Shown piece after piece: positions 1 through 8,747 of a DNA stretch of 12,679 nucleotides (positions within the stretch are counted from its first letter, which is position 1; each line of letters begins with the position of its first letter). The translations under genes and the position numbers were made by a program. The DNA comes from Phoronis ovalis (Eukaryota; Phoronida; Phoronidae): NCBI GenBank assembly GCA_028565635.1, contig JAOXYB010101381.1, forward strand, positions 1-12,679, given 5' to 3'. A model generated the notes under the pieces. That model made no database searches. It worked only from the letters and a program-made list of their open reading frames with translations, and was not told the origin of the DNA.

Positions 1-155
1 CACTCATACATACAGCAGTACTGTACACTCATACAGCAGTACTGTACACTCATACAGCAGTACTGTACACTCATACATACAGCAGTACTGTACACTCATA
101 CAGCAGTACTGTACACTCATACAGCAGTACTGTACACTCATACAGCAGTACTGTA
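1..155. repeat. Minisatellite, 21/25-bp units, higher-order order, truncated at left edge
   Basis: Seven head-to-tail units are visible with essentially no base substitutions. The short unit is 21 bp: it starts CACTCATACAG and ends CAGTACTGTA. The long unit is 25 bp and differs only by a duplicated CATA (CACTCATACATACAG). Unit boundaries fall at 1-25, 26-46, 47-67, 68-92, 93-113, 114-134 and 135-155, giving lengths 25-21-21-25-21-21-21. This is two copies of a 67-bp higher-order unit plus one extra 21-mer. Every unit contains the 8-bp palindrome CAGTACTG. The array ends abruptly after GTAC at 155-158, where unique DNA begins, and it continues beyond the left edge by an unknown amount. The identity of the copies implies recent expansion or homogenisation. 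Because 21 is a multiple of three, a stop-free frame runs through the minus strand, but it starts at TTG and encodes only a heptad repeat; I treat it as a by-product of the repeat. Confidence 0.97.
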
Positions 156-159
156 CCAG

Positions 160-1860
160 CAGAGTAAATTTGAGGAAAGCTTGACTATAAGCCTTTTGTA
201 GCCAGCAAAGAAGTTCCCAAGACAAATCACGTGCATTTTATACCCAGTTCAATTAATTCTTCATGTGATAATTCCCCACATCATTGCGCACACGTTTTTT
301 CTTATCTCGGTAGTTATGAACTGTTGATATTTAATTAATTCATAGAAAATGTCTGCAAAATTAACTATTAATTCATGAGGAAAATATTTTCCAAATTTGA
401 TATTTATATTGTAAATTGATTTAAAAAAATGATGTTAATAGTAACCTGAAACGTTCAGAACATTACTCGCAACTGACTTTTCCCCGTTCTTCTCATTCGT
501 GACCTACTCGTATTAAAACCTCAATGAAGTTTCCCGCGTATTTCTATGGATCTTGTTTTGTGCAAACATTTCTCATCCTGCTAGCTAATTAATTCGCTTT
601 ATTTCTCTTTAAGTTAAAGACAAACTAAATCTATCTAAAGTCTCTATGTGAATTGTACAAATACATGAAATACTAAAATCCTTCACATACCTTTATACCT
701 GTATATATAGATGGGAGATAAAAGTAAGCAAGCTATCGACGACAGAAAAAAGACCCCTCCCGGTCGACTCTAAGAAATTGCTATAATTTTTGTTGCATAG
801 ATATGTTTGTTTGATTATCGATTATAATATGCAGGTTTAAACAAAGTTGACCTTCGGCGTTCAAAATCTATGTTATTAAGTAAATGTATTTAAAAAAGTC
901 TAACCAATTCAAGCAGCATGCACTTATATGTAAACTCTTTCTTGTAACAATACCCTGAACAATACCGTGTTTCTATGATGCTGAGCTCTGTTATCAAACA
1001 GCAGTATAGCAATGCAAATAAACCTTGAAATAATTAATCGCTCCATCCCGCGCTCATTTTTTATACAATGGCTCTTAACAATATTTCTAATTACGAGACA
1101 TTTTAACTAATATTTAACAGAATGCAAAAAAAGGTATTGCATCGTAATCGGAGACCAAAAAAAATACTAATAAGGTAAAATAGCATACTGATACCTTTGG
1201 GATACCTTACTTTCCACAATGTTCCGTCATAATCTGTAAAATTGCAACCAGTTGACGAAATACACTATACTGCCTGGACTGTATTTTGTACCCTTTAGCG
1301 GAATGTGTCAATGTGCCTATTCTATATGACAGTCTAGCAGAGCAATGATCACTTGAAAGTGTTAATAAACAAGACTTCTAAGCACACATGATGCATAAAC
1401 CTAAGATCCAGGTGGGTATATTTGTATATTGAGCGTGTTTGCTTAGCCTACCAAATATACATACAACGAGTTATATTAGTAAGTAAAATAAATATGACCT
1501 AAAGTGAACGCTTACTCGATTGAACATTTATGAGCATCAAAGCATCAATCGATTTTAAAAGCATTAATAAACGGTACAAATCGAATAATATGTGATTATA
1601 TACCTTTGGCGATAAAGGATATATATTGTTAAAGTACGGACGGACTATATTCAAGCTTGTTTATTTGTTTTGCTATCCCTGTTTGCAATATAAATTAGTA
1701 ATGATATTATATAAAATTAGACTGCTAATAACTTTCTACTGTATAGTTGGATAATCGAGTACAGCGAAAACAGGAAAAGCCCTAAACCTCTTGCTACTTC
1801 ACAAGATAATTAACTTTACAAATAGTATTAATGAATATGTAATCATGCAGGTTGTGGTAT
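160..1860. other. Anonymous A+T-rich non-coding DNA
   Basis: No gene is recognised. All six frames are closed frequently, and no tRNA, rRNA or transposase signature is visible. Four ATTAATTC motifs sit at 252-259, 334-341, 367-374 and 588-595. A bulged A+T-rich hairpin lies at about 1597-1625, with CCTT/AAGG and TATATA arms around TGGCGAT. A related string, ATACCTTTGG followed by GATA, occurs at about 1191 and again at about 1600. AATAAA-like strings are present but expected by chance at this composition. Confidence 0.7.
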
Positions 1861-1925
1861 ATATTATTAATAATTACACTAATAATTATAATAGCACTAA
1901 CAATTACTAATTACAATTACAAAAA
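1861..1925. repeat. TAAT/AATTAC-rich low-complexity patch
   Basis: About 65 bases consist of loosely repeated TAATAATTA, CACTAA and CAATTAC words with almost no G. This looks like decayed simple-sequence DNA. It has no strict period, so I do not give a unit length or copy number. Confidence 0.55.
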
Positions 1926-2254
1926 ATCTTACCTCGACGTTAAATGATGGCTGAACAACAATTTAACCAGATACTGAAATTTCAAAGAGTAACCTCCAGC
2001 CCCGGGCCTCCAGCATTATTGTGTAATGATGATGATGATATCAGTTTAAAGCGGCCTCCTTTTTTTGAATAAAATATTTACCACAATTCACACACTAGCT
2101 CATATATTATAAACGAAGGAGCAAATGCCAATATGTTCGTCAGCTATTCTAGTCTCCGATCATGAACACTATAAAGTTATATTATTGCTACATAAATGAT
2201 TAGCTTGAAACCCCCTTTTTGCTTTCAGTTCAAATAAAATGCCAGTCAGCTAGC
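1926..2254. other. Unique DNA with a short G+C patch and a trinucleotide run
   Basis: No gene is seen. A G+C-rich patch around 1996-2012 contains CCCCGGGCCTCCAG. A short microsatellite, (ATG)4AT, follows at 2026-2039. The rest is A+T-rich and closed in all frames. Confidence 0.6.
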
Positions 2255-2577
2255 TAAACCCTGTCTTGATCAATACATAGTGTTTTACACTTTAAGAATT
2301 AGAAAAAACCCAGGTGCTCGGATTCCTACAAATGATAAACTAACGATTTTGTATTGTCCCGTATTGTGAAGTACATGCATGGTGAAATATGTAAATATTA
2401 GTAATATTATGACAAGTTATTGAACCTTGGACATGTTTTTTATTTGACACACAACTGTCAACTATACATTTATCAGCGTCATTTCCCTGTAACGTCAACT
2501 TACATAAATAATTTGTTTCATTACCTCGATCTGACTCCCACTATTCATCGACTCCCCCGGGAGTCGGACAGGGTTTA
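2255..2577. mobile_element. Possible MITE-like element with 11-bp terminal inverted repeats (weak)
   Basis: TAAACCCTGTC at 2255-2265 is the exact reverse complement of GACAGGGTTTA at 2567-2577. The pair encloses 323 bp with no coding capacity. Both ends begin with TA, which would fit the TA target duplication of the Tc1/mariner superfamily if the element is read as AACCCTGTC...GACAGGGTT between TA dinucleotides. The right end carries a G+C-rich palindrome at 2549-2566. Against the call, the inverted similarity stops after 11 bp, and an 11-bp inverted match at this spacing is expected about once by chance in a window of this size. A second copy elsewhere in the genome would be needed to accept it. 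Confidence 0.2.
2549..2566. repeat. Perfect G+C-rich palindromic hairpin
   Basis: CGACTCCC (2549-2556) and GGGAGTCG (2559-2566) are perfect reverse complements separated by CC. A further direct copy of GACTCCC lies just upstream at 2533-2539. Such a G+C-rich palindrome stands out in this A+T-rich setting. It could be part of a transposon end or a dimeric binding site, but nothing in the sequence decides between them. Confidence 0.7.
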
Positions 2578-4100
2578 AATAGGACGGGATAAATATTCAG
2601 ACACGATTAGCATATTTATAATTTTTTTATCTTCAGACATTAAAATAGAAACGCACCTTTAAGAAAAATAGCATGACTAATGTGCAACATTTCAAAACTT
2701 GTGCTAAGCAATTGATACTTGACCTGAAACCAGTGGGTTCCTGGTCAAAATAGAGGACTTGACAGCCAAGCTGACGTGATGATTTAAATTACAATCAGGA
2801 ATTACACGCACTGCTCCAAATCTTTAAAATTTATTAAAAATCTATCAAATTATATTTATAATTATTTATAAAATAACCAGTTTATATCAGAATTCAAACA
2901 AATATTAACAAGCGTTCCATTATTTGAATATTGTATATCGTAATAATAAGCTTCAATAATGACACTTTTTAGAAAAAAATCTCAAGTCAAGTCTGAACCC
3001 AGACTTCCCACGAGGATACATAATTATGATTCATTAACAGAGATATGTAGAATACCAGGGGGGTTTGAATTCGGATTATTCTCAGGGATGCCCCGGACAA
3101 CCATGGGATACAACTAAAAGTACACTTACGTTAATATTTCACAACCGTATTTAACGACTTGCATCTACTCCCGTGTAAGATTCCGTTATTGCCTTCAACA
3201 GCCTTGCTAGCATGCTGTACTGTCTACAGCAGGTTATAATAAGATCACATCCACGCGACAGTGAATACTAGCACTGACACAGTGATCACTCAAATAGAAT
3301 GCGGAATGAAATCACAATGTTAAATTTAATTTTCGGATAATAGCATGATAAAACGCATACATTTGTATGAAAATGCTGTTTGTCGATAGTATTATGTGTC
3401 GGCAATTCAGCTTTTGTAAATCGATTGGCTACGGATAATGACTTCTATTTTTAGAATGTATCTTTTTGTGTGGATTTATTTCTGGTTAGTATTTTGTTTT
3501 TCTAACATGTTGTTGAGCTATTTGTTTTAAGCAAAACAAACAGCCCGCGGTGGATTATTTATTGCACGACTCTTTTAACAATAGTAACGTGTTGCATTTC
3601 TAGTAATGTGGGGTTATATACAAAACACATAAATACCGTAGAAATACCAAATAATTTACAAGAATGCTTTTATGTATTGCTTTTGATCGGCTAACTCCCT
3701 GCACTTGGTAAAAACAGGTTCTACCAGAAAAAATATGCATGTACCAACAAATCAACTTTCATTTCCTGATTACTCACCAATTTACATAGAATAAGGCTAA
3801 TATTTACAAAAAGAAAAATATATATGCTATACTGCCGGAAGTTTTCCAATAAAAACCTAGAAAAAATCAAATACTACATATTGCAGAAGTAAGAACTGTT
3901 TATAATACTTCTAAATAGATTAGTCTTCAGATATGTCTAGGCTTAGCTAGGCTGTTTTGCTTACTTATATACTATATCACACACTAAATATTATATTATA
4001 TTTTTTATCTCAGCCTACTGTTTGGATTTTGCTGCAGTATCACCTCGTTGTTGTTGCTTCTAATGAGCTTCTGCATTTATGAAGTTTAAGTATAAAAATT
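2578..4100. other. Anonymous A+T-rich non-coding DNA
   Basis: No gene or RNA gene is recognised. Small visible structures are GCTGTA-CTGTC-TACAGC near 3214-3230 and a group of CAGTG/CACTG half-sites at 3259-3290. That group includes CACTG-ACA-CAGTG (3272-3284) and the perfect 10-bp palindrome AGTGATCACT (3281-3290). A G-rich patch lies around 3056-3105. Everything else is A+T-rich and closed in all frames. Confidence 0.65.
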
Positions 4101-4103
4101 ATA

Positions 4104-4127
4104 CATCATTATTCATCATTATTCATC
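4104..4127. repeat. Short tandem repeat, 10-bp unit, 2.4 copies
   Basis: CATCATTATT is repeated exactly at 4104-4113 and 4114-4123, followed by a partial CATC. It is a small local duplication of no evident function. Confidence 0.85.
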
Positions 4128-4547
4128 TTGTCTATTTATTTTTGAGATTTATTACTCTTTGCTGACTCTTGTAGCCGGCTTCATTAGTAAAACGAAATAC
4201 AAAAATTCAAACAATATAATTCTATTATCTCCTATGTATCGATATACTAGTCAACCTTATTAATATAATCTAAATAAAATTTCACTATTATAATATTAAT
4301 TGGCCGCCTAAATGATTCACATTAATAAAAAGCAGCTAAATTTAAATATAATTGGCACTAGGTAATCATCATTCCGACATGCGCAAATGCAAGTCCAGAC
4401 GGAGTCTAGCACGCTACGTACGTTGAATTCTTCACATGCATAGAGTGAGATTTGATATATAATAAAATGAATGCTCAAATGTCTCAAACGATTGGATGGT
4501 CACACTCATTTACATAAAACATAAATTGAAATATTCCACATTGATAA
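4128..4547. other. Non-coding A+T-rich stretch
   Basis: I see no gene, RNA gene or repeat here. A TTGGCACTAG string near 4352 recalls a microRNA seed, but no pairing arm is present (see the rejected list). Confidence 0.6.
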
Positions 4548-4600
4548 GGAGTTGGTTCAGGGGAGCTGGTATTTTTAATTTTCATTCATCACCGTGAGTC

Positions 4601-4625
4601 GGACCTGTTCCTTACCCACAGGTCC
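4601..4625. repeat. Perfect 8-bp-stem hairpin
   Basis: GGACCTGT (4601-4608) pairs perfectly with ACAGGTCC (4618-4625) around a 9-base loop, TCCTTACCC. The flanks (GAGTC on the left, CGTCCGAG on the right) are partly complementary with bulges, so the fold may extend. It lies about 70 bases left of a second, stronger hairpin. Confidence 0.7.
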
Positions 4626-4694
4626 CGTCCGAGCAATACATTCATTAATTGGATGCCTCAGGGGTGGGCGTTTATCGATATACACCATCAGCAA

Positions 4695-4722
4695 GGTTAC
4701 AGTTTTAAAGAAAACTGTAACC
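4695..4722. repeat. Perfect 12-bp-stem hairpin, 4-base loop
   Basis: GGTTACAGTTTT (4695-4706) and AAAACTGTAACC (4711-4722) are perfect reverse complements around the loop AAAG. This is the longest perfect short-loop inverted repeat I found in the window. It is too short for a canonical microRNA precursor and has no T-run characteristic of a bacterial terminator. It could be a small foldback, a transposon-end remnant or a dimeric protein site. Confidence 0.85.
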
Positions 4723-4799
4723 AAGCAAAAATGATGTGTCACTACTGTTCGGACGTTTAATCGACAGAATTTATGTGCAAGCGATATTGTCATTCGATC

Positions 4800-5789
4800 A
4801 AAATTAATTGGTTCGACAAAATCTCATTAACCTGAATTACAAATGAGTACACAATTTTGCCTCAAGTAAATTATAACATGATTGCATTGGAATTTTAGCT
4901 ATAAAAACACGAAAGAAAATGTGTCCGACAAGATAAATTATATTAAAAAGTACGAACCTGGGGTTCTAAATTCCTGTATTCGCTAATTCAACTAATAAAA
5001 TCATCGACCCGTTATGAAACCTACAAAGTTCCTTTAGTTTTATTAGATTATACCATTGACAAAAACTTCGTATACGTAGTATTGCAGGAGTACGACGAAA
5101 GTGGTTCTTCGTTGTTGTATCTCCTTACTAAGTCACAATCACTATATTTCGTCACACATATAGTTTGTATTAAATACATGTAAGAAGGTAGTACTCAAAT
5201 ATTGAATGTATTATTTGAATAAAACCATATGTAAACACATTTGGCCAGTTATGGTATTTACTTGCAAGTACTATGTGAATGGACCAAATAATAGACTTTT
5301 GCACTGCCGCACAAAGAATAATAATCAAATTTGCACAACTGTGAGATCAATTGACGACGAAATCCGGTCGAAATAGATGAATGAAGAACAATATCATAGT
5401 AGAAAAAAAGACTTCTGGTACAGAATTAAGACGATTCTCCTTAGCGGTTGCTCTAGAAGTTTTCATTCCTGCTTCGATTCTATATTTATGATTCGAAATG
5501 ATCTTCTGCACAAAGCTATGTTCGTTAAGTTCAGCATATAAAAACACCCGGATGAGCTCTGTATAGTGCAACAAAATGTTCACCTCTTATATTTATGGAT
5601 TTCTACTTATTCTGTGTATTAATGTTAAACTTTACGATGCATATTTTTCATATAAATTGTTCAAACGACTATTATTTAACTGTATTTCCTTTATAATTAT
5701 TAAGTTGAATATTAATGATACATAAATATAATTCTGGAATATAATCTGTTTATGAATGTGTATACAAATAAGTATCTGCATGACAGGTG
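4800..5789. other. Anonymous A+T-rich non-coding DNA
   Basis: No gene is supported. A minus-strand frame (5583 to 5347) runs 78 codons but starts at GTG; its first ATG leaves only 39 codons, and no domain is recognisable. An imperfect foldback with AGGAG...CTCCT arms lies near 5085-5125. Confidence 0.65.
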
Positions 5790-5820
5790 TTCGCTAACAA
5801 GATGCAGTTTTGTTAACGAA
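5790..5820. repeat. Near-perfect 11-bp inverted repeat
   Basis: TTCGCTAACAA (5790-5800) and TTGTTAACGAA (5810-5820) pair with a single C/A mismatch around the 9-base loop GATGCAGTT. The right arm contains the palindrome GTTAAC. No function can be assigned. Confidence 0.65.
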
Positions 5821-5929
5821 TTCTAAACTGTGCGACATGCACTTCTATTCATGGTCTGATAAAGGAGAAATCAAATATTACCACAATAATAGTATGTAAG
5901 CATTGTACGTAGTATAACTAAAAAAATAC

Positions 5930-6000
5930 AGACACGTGGTACGAGCACCGCGTCTGACGCGGATGTCCCAGGACACTTGAAAAGAGTGGCGTGGTAGCAG
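5930..6000 (+). pseudogene. tRNA-like fragment, possible decayed tRNA-derived SINE head
   Basis: This is a local G+C island. CCGCGTC-T-GACGCGG (5948-5962) is a perfect 15-base hairpin. Read as a tRNA anticodon arm it gives a 4-bp CCGC/GCGG stem and a 7-base loop GTCTGAC with T at position 33, CTG at the anticodon and a purine at position 37. It is directly preceded by GTGGTACGAGCAC (from 5936), which resembles the D-loop/D-stem 3' side and the end of an A box. It is followed by GATGTCCCAGG, as found between the anticodon and T arms. After that the match fails: there is no GGTTCGA B box, no T-arm and no clear acceptor stem or complementary D-stem 5' strand. This is not a functional tRNA. A decayed tRNA pseudogene or tRNA-derived SINE head is possible, and chance G+C-rich sequence is the alternative. 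Confidence 0.25.
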
Positions 6001-6147
6001 TTTGGTGAGGGAACAAATATTGTATCGAAATCTAAATGACATCTTAACGTTTCAAATGCCTAACATTTTTTTCAGATTTGCGTGATCTGACAAATTGTCG
6101 TATCAAAATAATCCGTCCTAATGCCATCGCATTGCACTATATTATCC

Positions 6148-6198
6148 AAATAGAAGCTCCCCTTCAAATAGGAGCCCCACGAAACAGAAGCCCTTTTC
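6148..6198. repeat. Degenerate tandem triplication, 16-18-bp units
   Basis: Three adjacent related units are visible: AAATAGAAGCTCCCCTTC (6148-6165), AAATAGGAGCCCCACG (6166-6181) and AAACAGAAGCCCTTTTC (6182-6198). The shared pattern is AAAYAGRAGC followed by a C-run. The units vary in length and carry several substitutions, so this is an old small array or a remnant of a larger repeat family. Confidence 0.7.
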
Positions 6199-6199
6199 T

Positions 6200-6866
6200 A
6201 ATATAAGATCTTCTTTTCGATTAGGAAGCAATATTTACAGATTTTATACCATGCGGTTTTACGTAGGCTGGGCTCTGTCTGGATTAAGTTTGTGTTATAT
6301 TAGCACATTTGTTTCAAACTGACAAATTTTAACTCAAATTGCCTGGACTGTTAATAAATTACTAGTATATGTTTCAACTGTGCAACTCATATTTAATTCA
6401 TTTATACTTAGTCATATTATAAATAAATTTAATTGTTTTACGGCCCAAAAATCCAATTTCATATACTTCATATATATTTCAACTACTAAAAACGATTAAT
6501 TCATAGATATTAATGTAATGAATAAAGATACACAAGTAAAATTGTCAACTAGCAATATAGTTCAACCTCATATAATTAATTCTTCTTAACCTGTAGACAG
6601 GCTAGGTTTTACTAGACAAATGAACTCGGGACTTATATTCGAATGCGCTATGCTTATCTGTGCTTGTTTGTTCTTGGTGGGTGTGTTAGTTCATATATCA
6701 CATTTTTCGCTAACCCGAGTACATAATAATACAACTTATTATATGATTGGTACAAAAAGAAACATCTATAACATACAATATATTCGTAGCATCAGAAAAA
6801 GATACAAGTAATTCAGGATGACATTCTTAGCTTGTACCGTCAATGACAGAACCATGCAATTTCTTT
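6200..6866. other. Non-coding stretch with one short ATG frame
   Basis: No gene is called. A 63-codon plus-strand frame starts at ATG 6620 and ends at 6811. Its residues about 5-29 are hydrophobic, and its tail is basic, ending RKRYK. The base at -3 is C, a weak start context, and I recognise no family. Two ATTAATTC motifs (6495-6502, 6575-6582) lie upstream. Positions 334-346 and 6495-6507 share the 13-mer ATTAATTCATAGA. Confidence 0.55.
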
Positions 6867-6885
6867 GTTTAGTTATAAACTAAAC
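6867..6885. repeat. Perfect 8-bp-stem hairpin, 3-base loop
   Basis: GTTTAGTT (6867-6874) pairs with AACTAAAC (6878-6885) around ATA. Outside it, ACAGAA and TTCTGT could pair to extend a bulged foldback, but the intervening 14 and 6 bases do not match. It does not make a convincing microRNA precursor. Confidence 0.65.
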
Positions 6886-6889
6886 CTCC

Positions 6890-8747
6890 GCTTCTGTTTT
6901 GAGAGCTTCATTATATTAGCTAGCTTTTCGTTTCAAAATCTATGAGATATTGACGTATTTAAAGTGTTAATATAAATAGCCAAAACACCTGTAGCTGGTA
7001 AAAGGGTAAAAGGGAAGAATTTACTGTCTAAATAGCGCGTAGGCGTAATGTTTTTTTTGCACGGGCTCTTTGCTATTAACTCATCGCATTCTCCAGTCAG
7101 ACTGATATGTTTAAGAACGAAATCATTAAATCAAATAGAGCTTACAGTGGTCCTATATAATGTTCCAGATAATAAATATCTAAAATCCACTAATCATATA
7201 GCGTAGCTAATATTCGTAAATTATTGATTAAAGCAATTGTATGTGTCTATTAAAACAGGGAATTCTTCGAGGTTATTTTAGTAATTCCCCGGGGTTCCGT
7301 TAGTGCAAACAGATAAAAAACAGCATCGTTTAATTGCCATAATAATCAGTAGAAACTAAAATTGCGATTTGAACCTGTTGCTTTTGGCAAAGGAAGCACA
7401 CGCAATGTTTTTATTCAAATATTACTGTATCTTCGCAAAGTAAAAAAACGCTATGGCAAAAGCAATTACATATATATACGGACTATTTAGAGATAAAAAT
7501 GATAGATCTTGACCTTCATGTTTATATTTACAGGACGATCGCGTGACGCAATTTATAATCTATAATGTAAACTACGATACTACAAATAGAGACTAACACA
7601 TTTTCTTTTTGATCCACATTAAATAACTCAAATAATTTATAACTCATGCAAGTGTTTGAAGAAAACATGTCTGGATTAAACAATTTCTTAAGCTCCACGG
7701 TAATTAGTGTAAATCGTATTAAATCTAAAAATAAATTTGCTTATGCAATTAAAATACTGAAGCAGACGCTTTATAATTCCACAGAGTTAAGCGTTATCAA
7801 CTTCCACATCAAAGATCATAAGCTAAATTTATAAATAAACTGAGCACAAAGTCAAAAATTCGCTTCATTTCTCCACTGAATCCTATGTTTCGCGCACATT
7901 ACCACAATCGTATAATTAATATTACTTACATTATAAAGTTCCCTGAGCTGGTTTGAATTTTCTTCACGTGTGGTTCTGAAAGATGTACAATTTTTCTATT
8001 TTTGGAACATCGCGTATGTCTATGGCAAACCATATATTATAAGCTTGGCACATATATTGGTAAAACAGAATTAACGAAGTTTAACATATATACCTACCAT
8101 AAAGAATAAGTGAAATGTCAAACTGTTGATACTGTTCATTTAGTTAAATCCAGGGTTGTAATGGTCACAGCGTTCCTGAAATAAATATAAATTTACAGCA
8201 CGGAACACTAAGAAACTTGAGCTTCTTCCTCAGCATATTTACCTATAGATGGCTAGGGGTTCTCATACAGATATAACAATAGCCCTGTTAGAGGAATAAC
8301 ACATTTTTAGGAAAGCATCAGAAGTTGCAGAGGCGATGAAAATGCAGATAATTCTATCATATTTTAACAATTGTTATATCTTAGCGTCATATTTTCTCGC
8401 CAATTTTTCTTAATTCTCAACTTCAGGTTTATATTATCAAAATGTATAGTACCAGTAATTCGATCATTGTTTCGAAGTTATTAGAAAATGTTTCCGCAAT
8501 AAGAGTCTAACTGTATATTCTCCATACTTAAACCCGTCTTTACTTTAAATTTACCTCGGTGATATCTGAACTAGTCTGATCTCTCGAACCTGCATCATGC
8601 AATCTGTTCGTTTTTTATAGCTTATTTTATAATCTAGATAATAAGATTGATTCCGTGCACTGTCATAAAAATTTCGAGCAGGATTAGAGTATGACATTTG
8701 TTAGGAAAGGAATGCTGCTGGCCACAAATAGATAACCATTGACTATA
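6890..8747. other. Anonymous A+T-rich non-coding DNA
   Basis: No gene or RNA gene is recognised. Minor items: GGTAAAAG is repeated twice at 6997-7012. GGGAATT/AATTCCC (7258-7264 and 7283-7289) is a 7-bp inverted repeat overlapping the palindrome CCCCGGGG (7287-7294). An ATG frame of 62 codons (7646-7834) has no recognisable features. Confidence 0.6.

Larger units (their letters stand above)
4548..4760 (+). other. Less A+T-rich island with overlapping open frames; coding status doubtful
   Basis: One plus-strand frame is open for 70 codons between the stops at 4545-4547 and 4758-4760. A second plus frame is open from 4579 to 4731, and the minus strand is open from 4793 to 4575 (72 codons with ATG). 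The first frame has no ATG until the one in TGG-ATG-CCT near 4653. Its C-terminal half has a protein-like composition rich in W, H, Q and C (for example WMPQGW and CHYCSDV), but I do not recognise a family. A splice-acceptor-like string with a pyrimidine tract, TTCCTTACCCACAG, ends at 4621 in a place that would open this frame. No matching donor is evident before the stop. Runs of this length arise by chance several times in a window like this, so I do not call a gene. Confidence 0.15.

Noticed and set aside
4-225. 73-codon minus-strand frame with a heptad repeat
   Set aside because: It starts at TTG and is open only because the minisatellite unit is a multiple of three. The 25-bp units shift it to a different heptad. 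It is a by-product of the tandem repeat.
799-845. miR-190-like AGATATGTTTG string
   Set aside because: Only the first 11 bases match the known microRNA, and the downstream TTTGTTT/AAACAAA pairing is too short to make a precursor hairpin.
4350-4375. TTGGCACTAG, resembling the miR-96 family seed region
   Set aside because: No complementary arm is found within precursor distance on either side.
4695-4722. Rho-independent terminator
   Set aside because: The stem is not G+C-rich, no T-run follows on either strand beyond the stem itself, and no bacterial gene is nearby.
5342-5365. TGAGATCA, resembling the bantam seed
   Set aside because: An eight-base match only, without the rest of the mature sequence or a hairpin.
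5347-5583. 78-codon minus-strand frame
   Set aside because: It starts at GTG with the first ATG at residue 40. It has no motif and is of chance length.
7646-7834. 62-codon ATG frame
   Set aside because: Low-complexity K/N/I/L composition typical of translated A+T-rich DNA, with no recognised motif.
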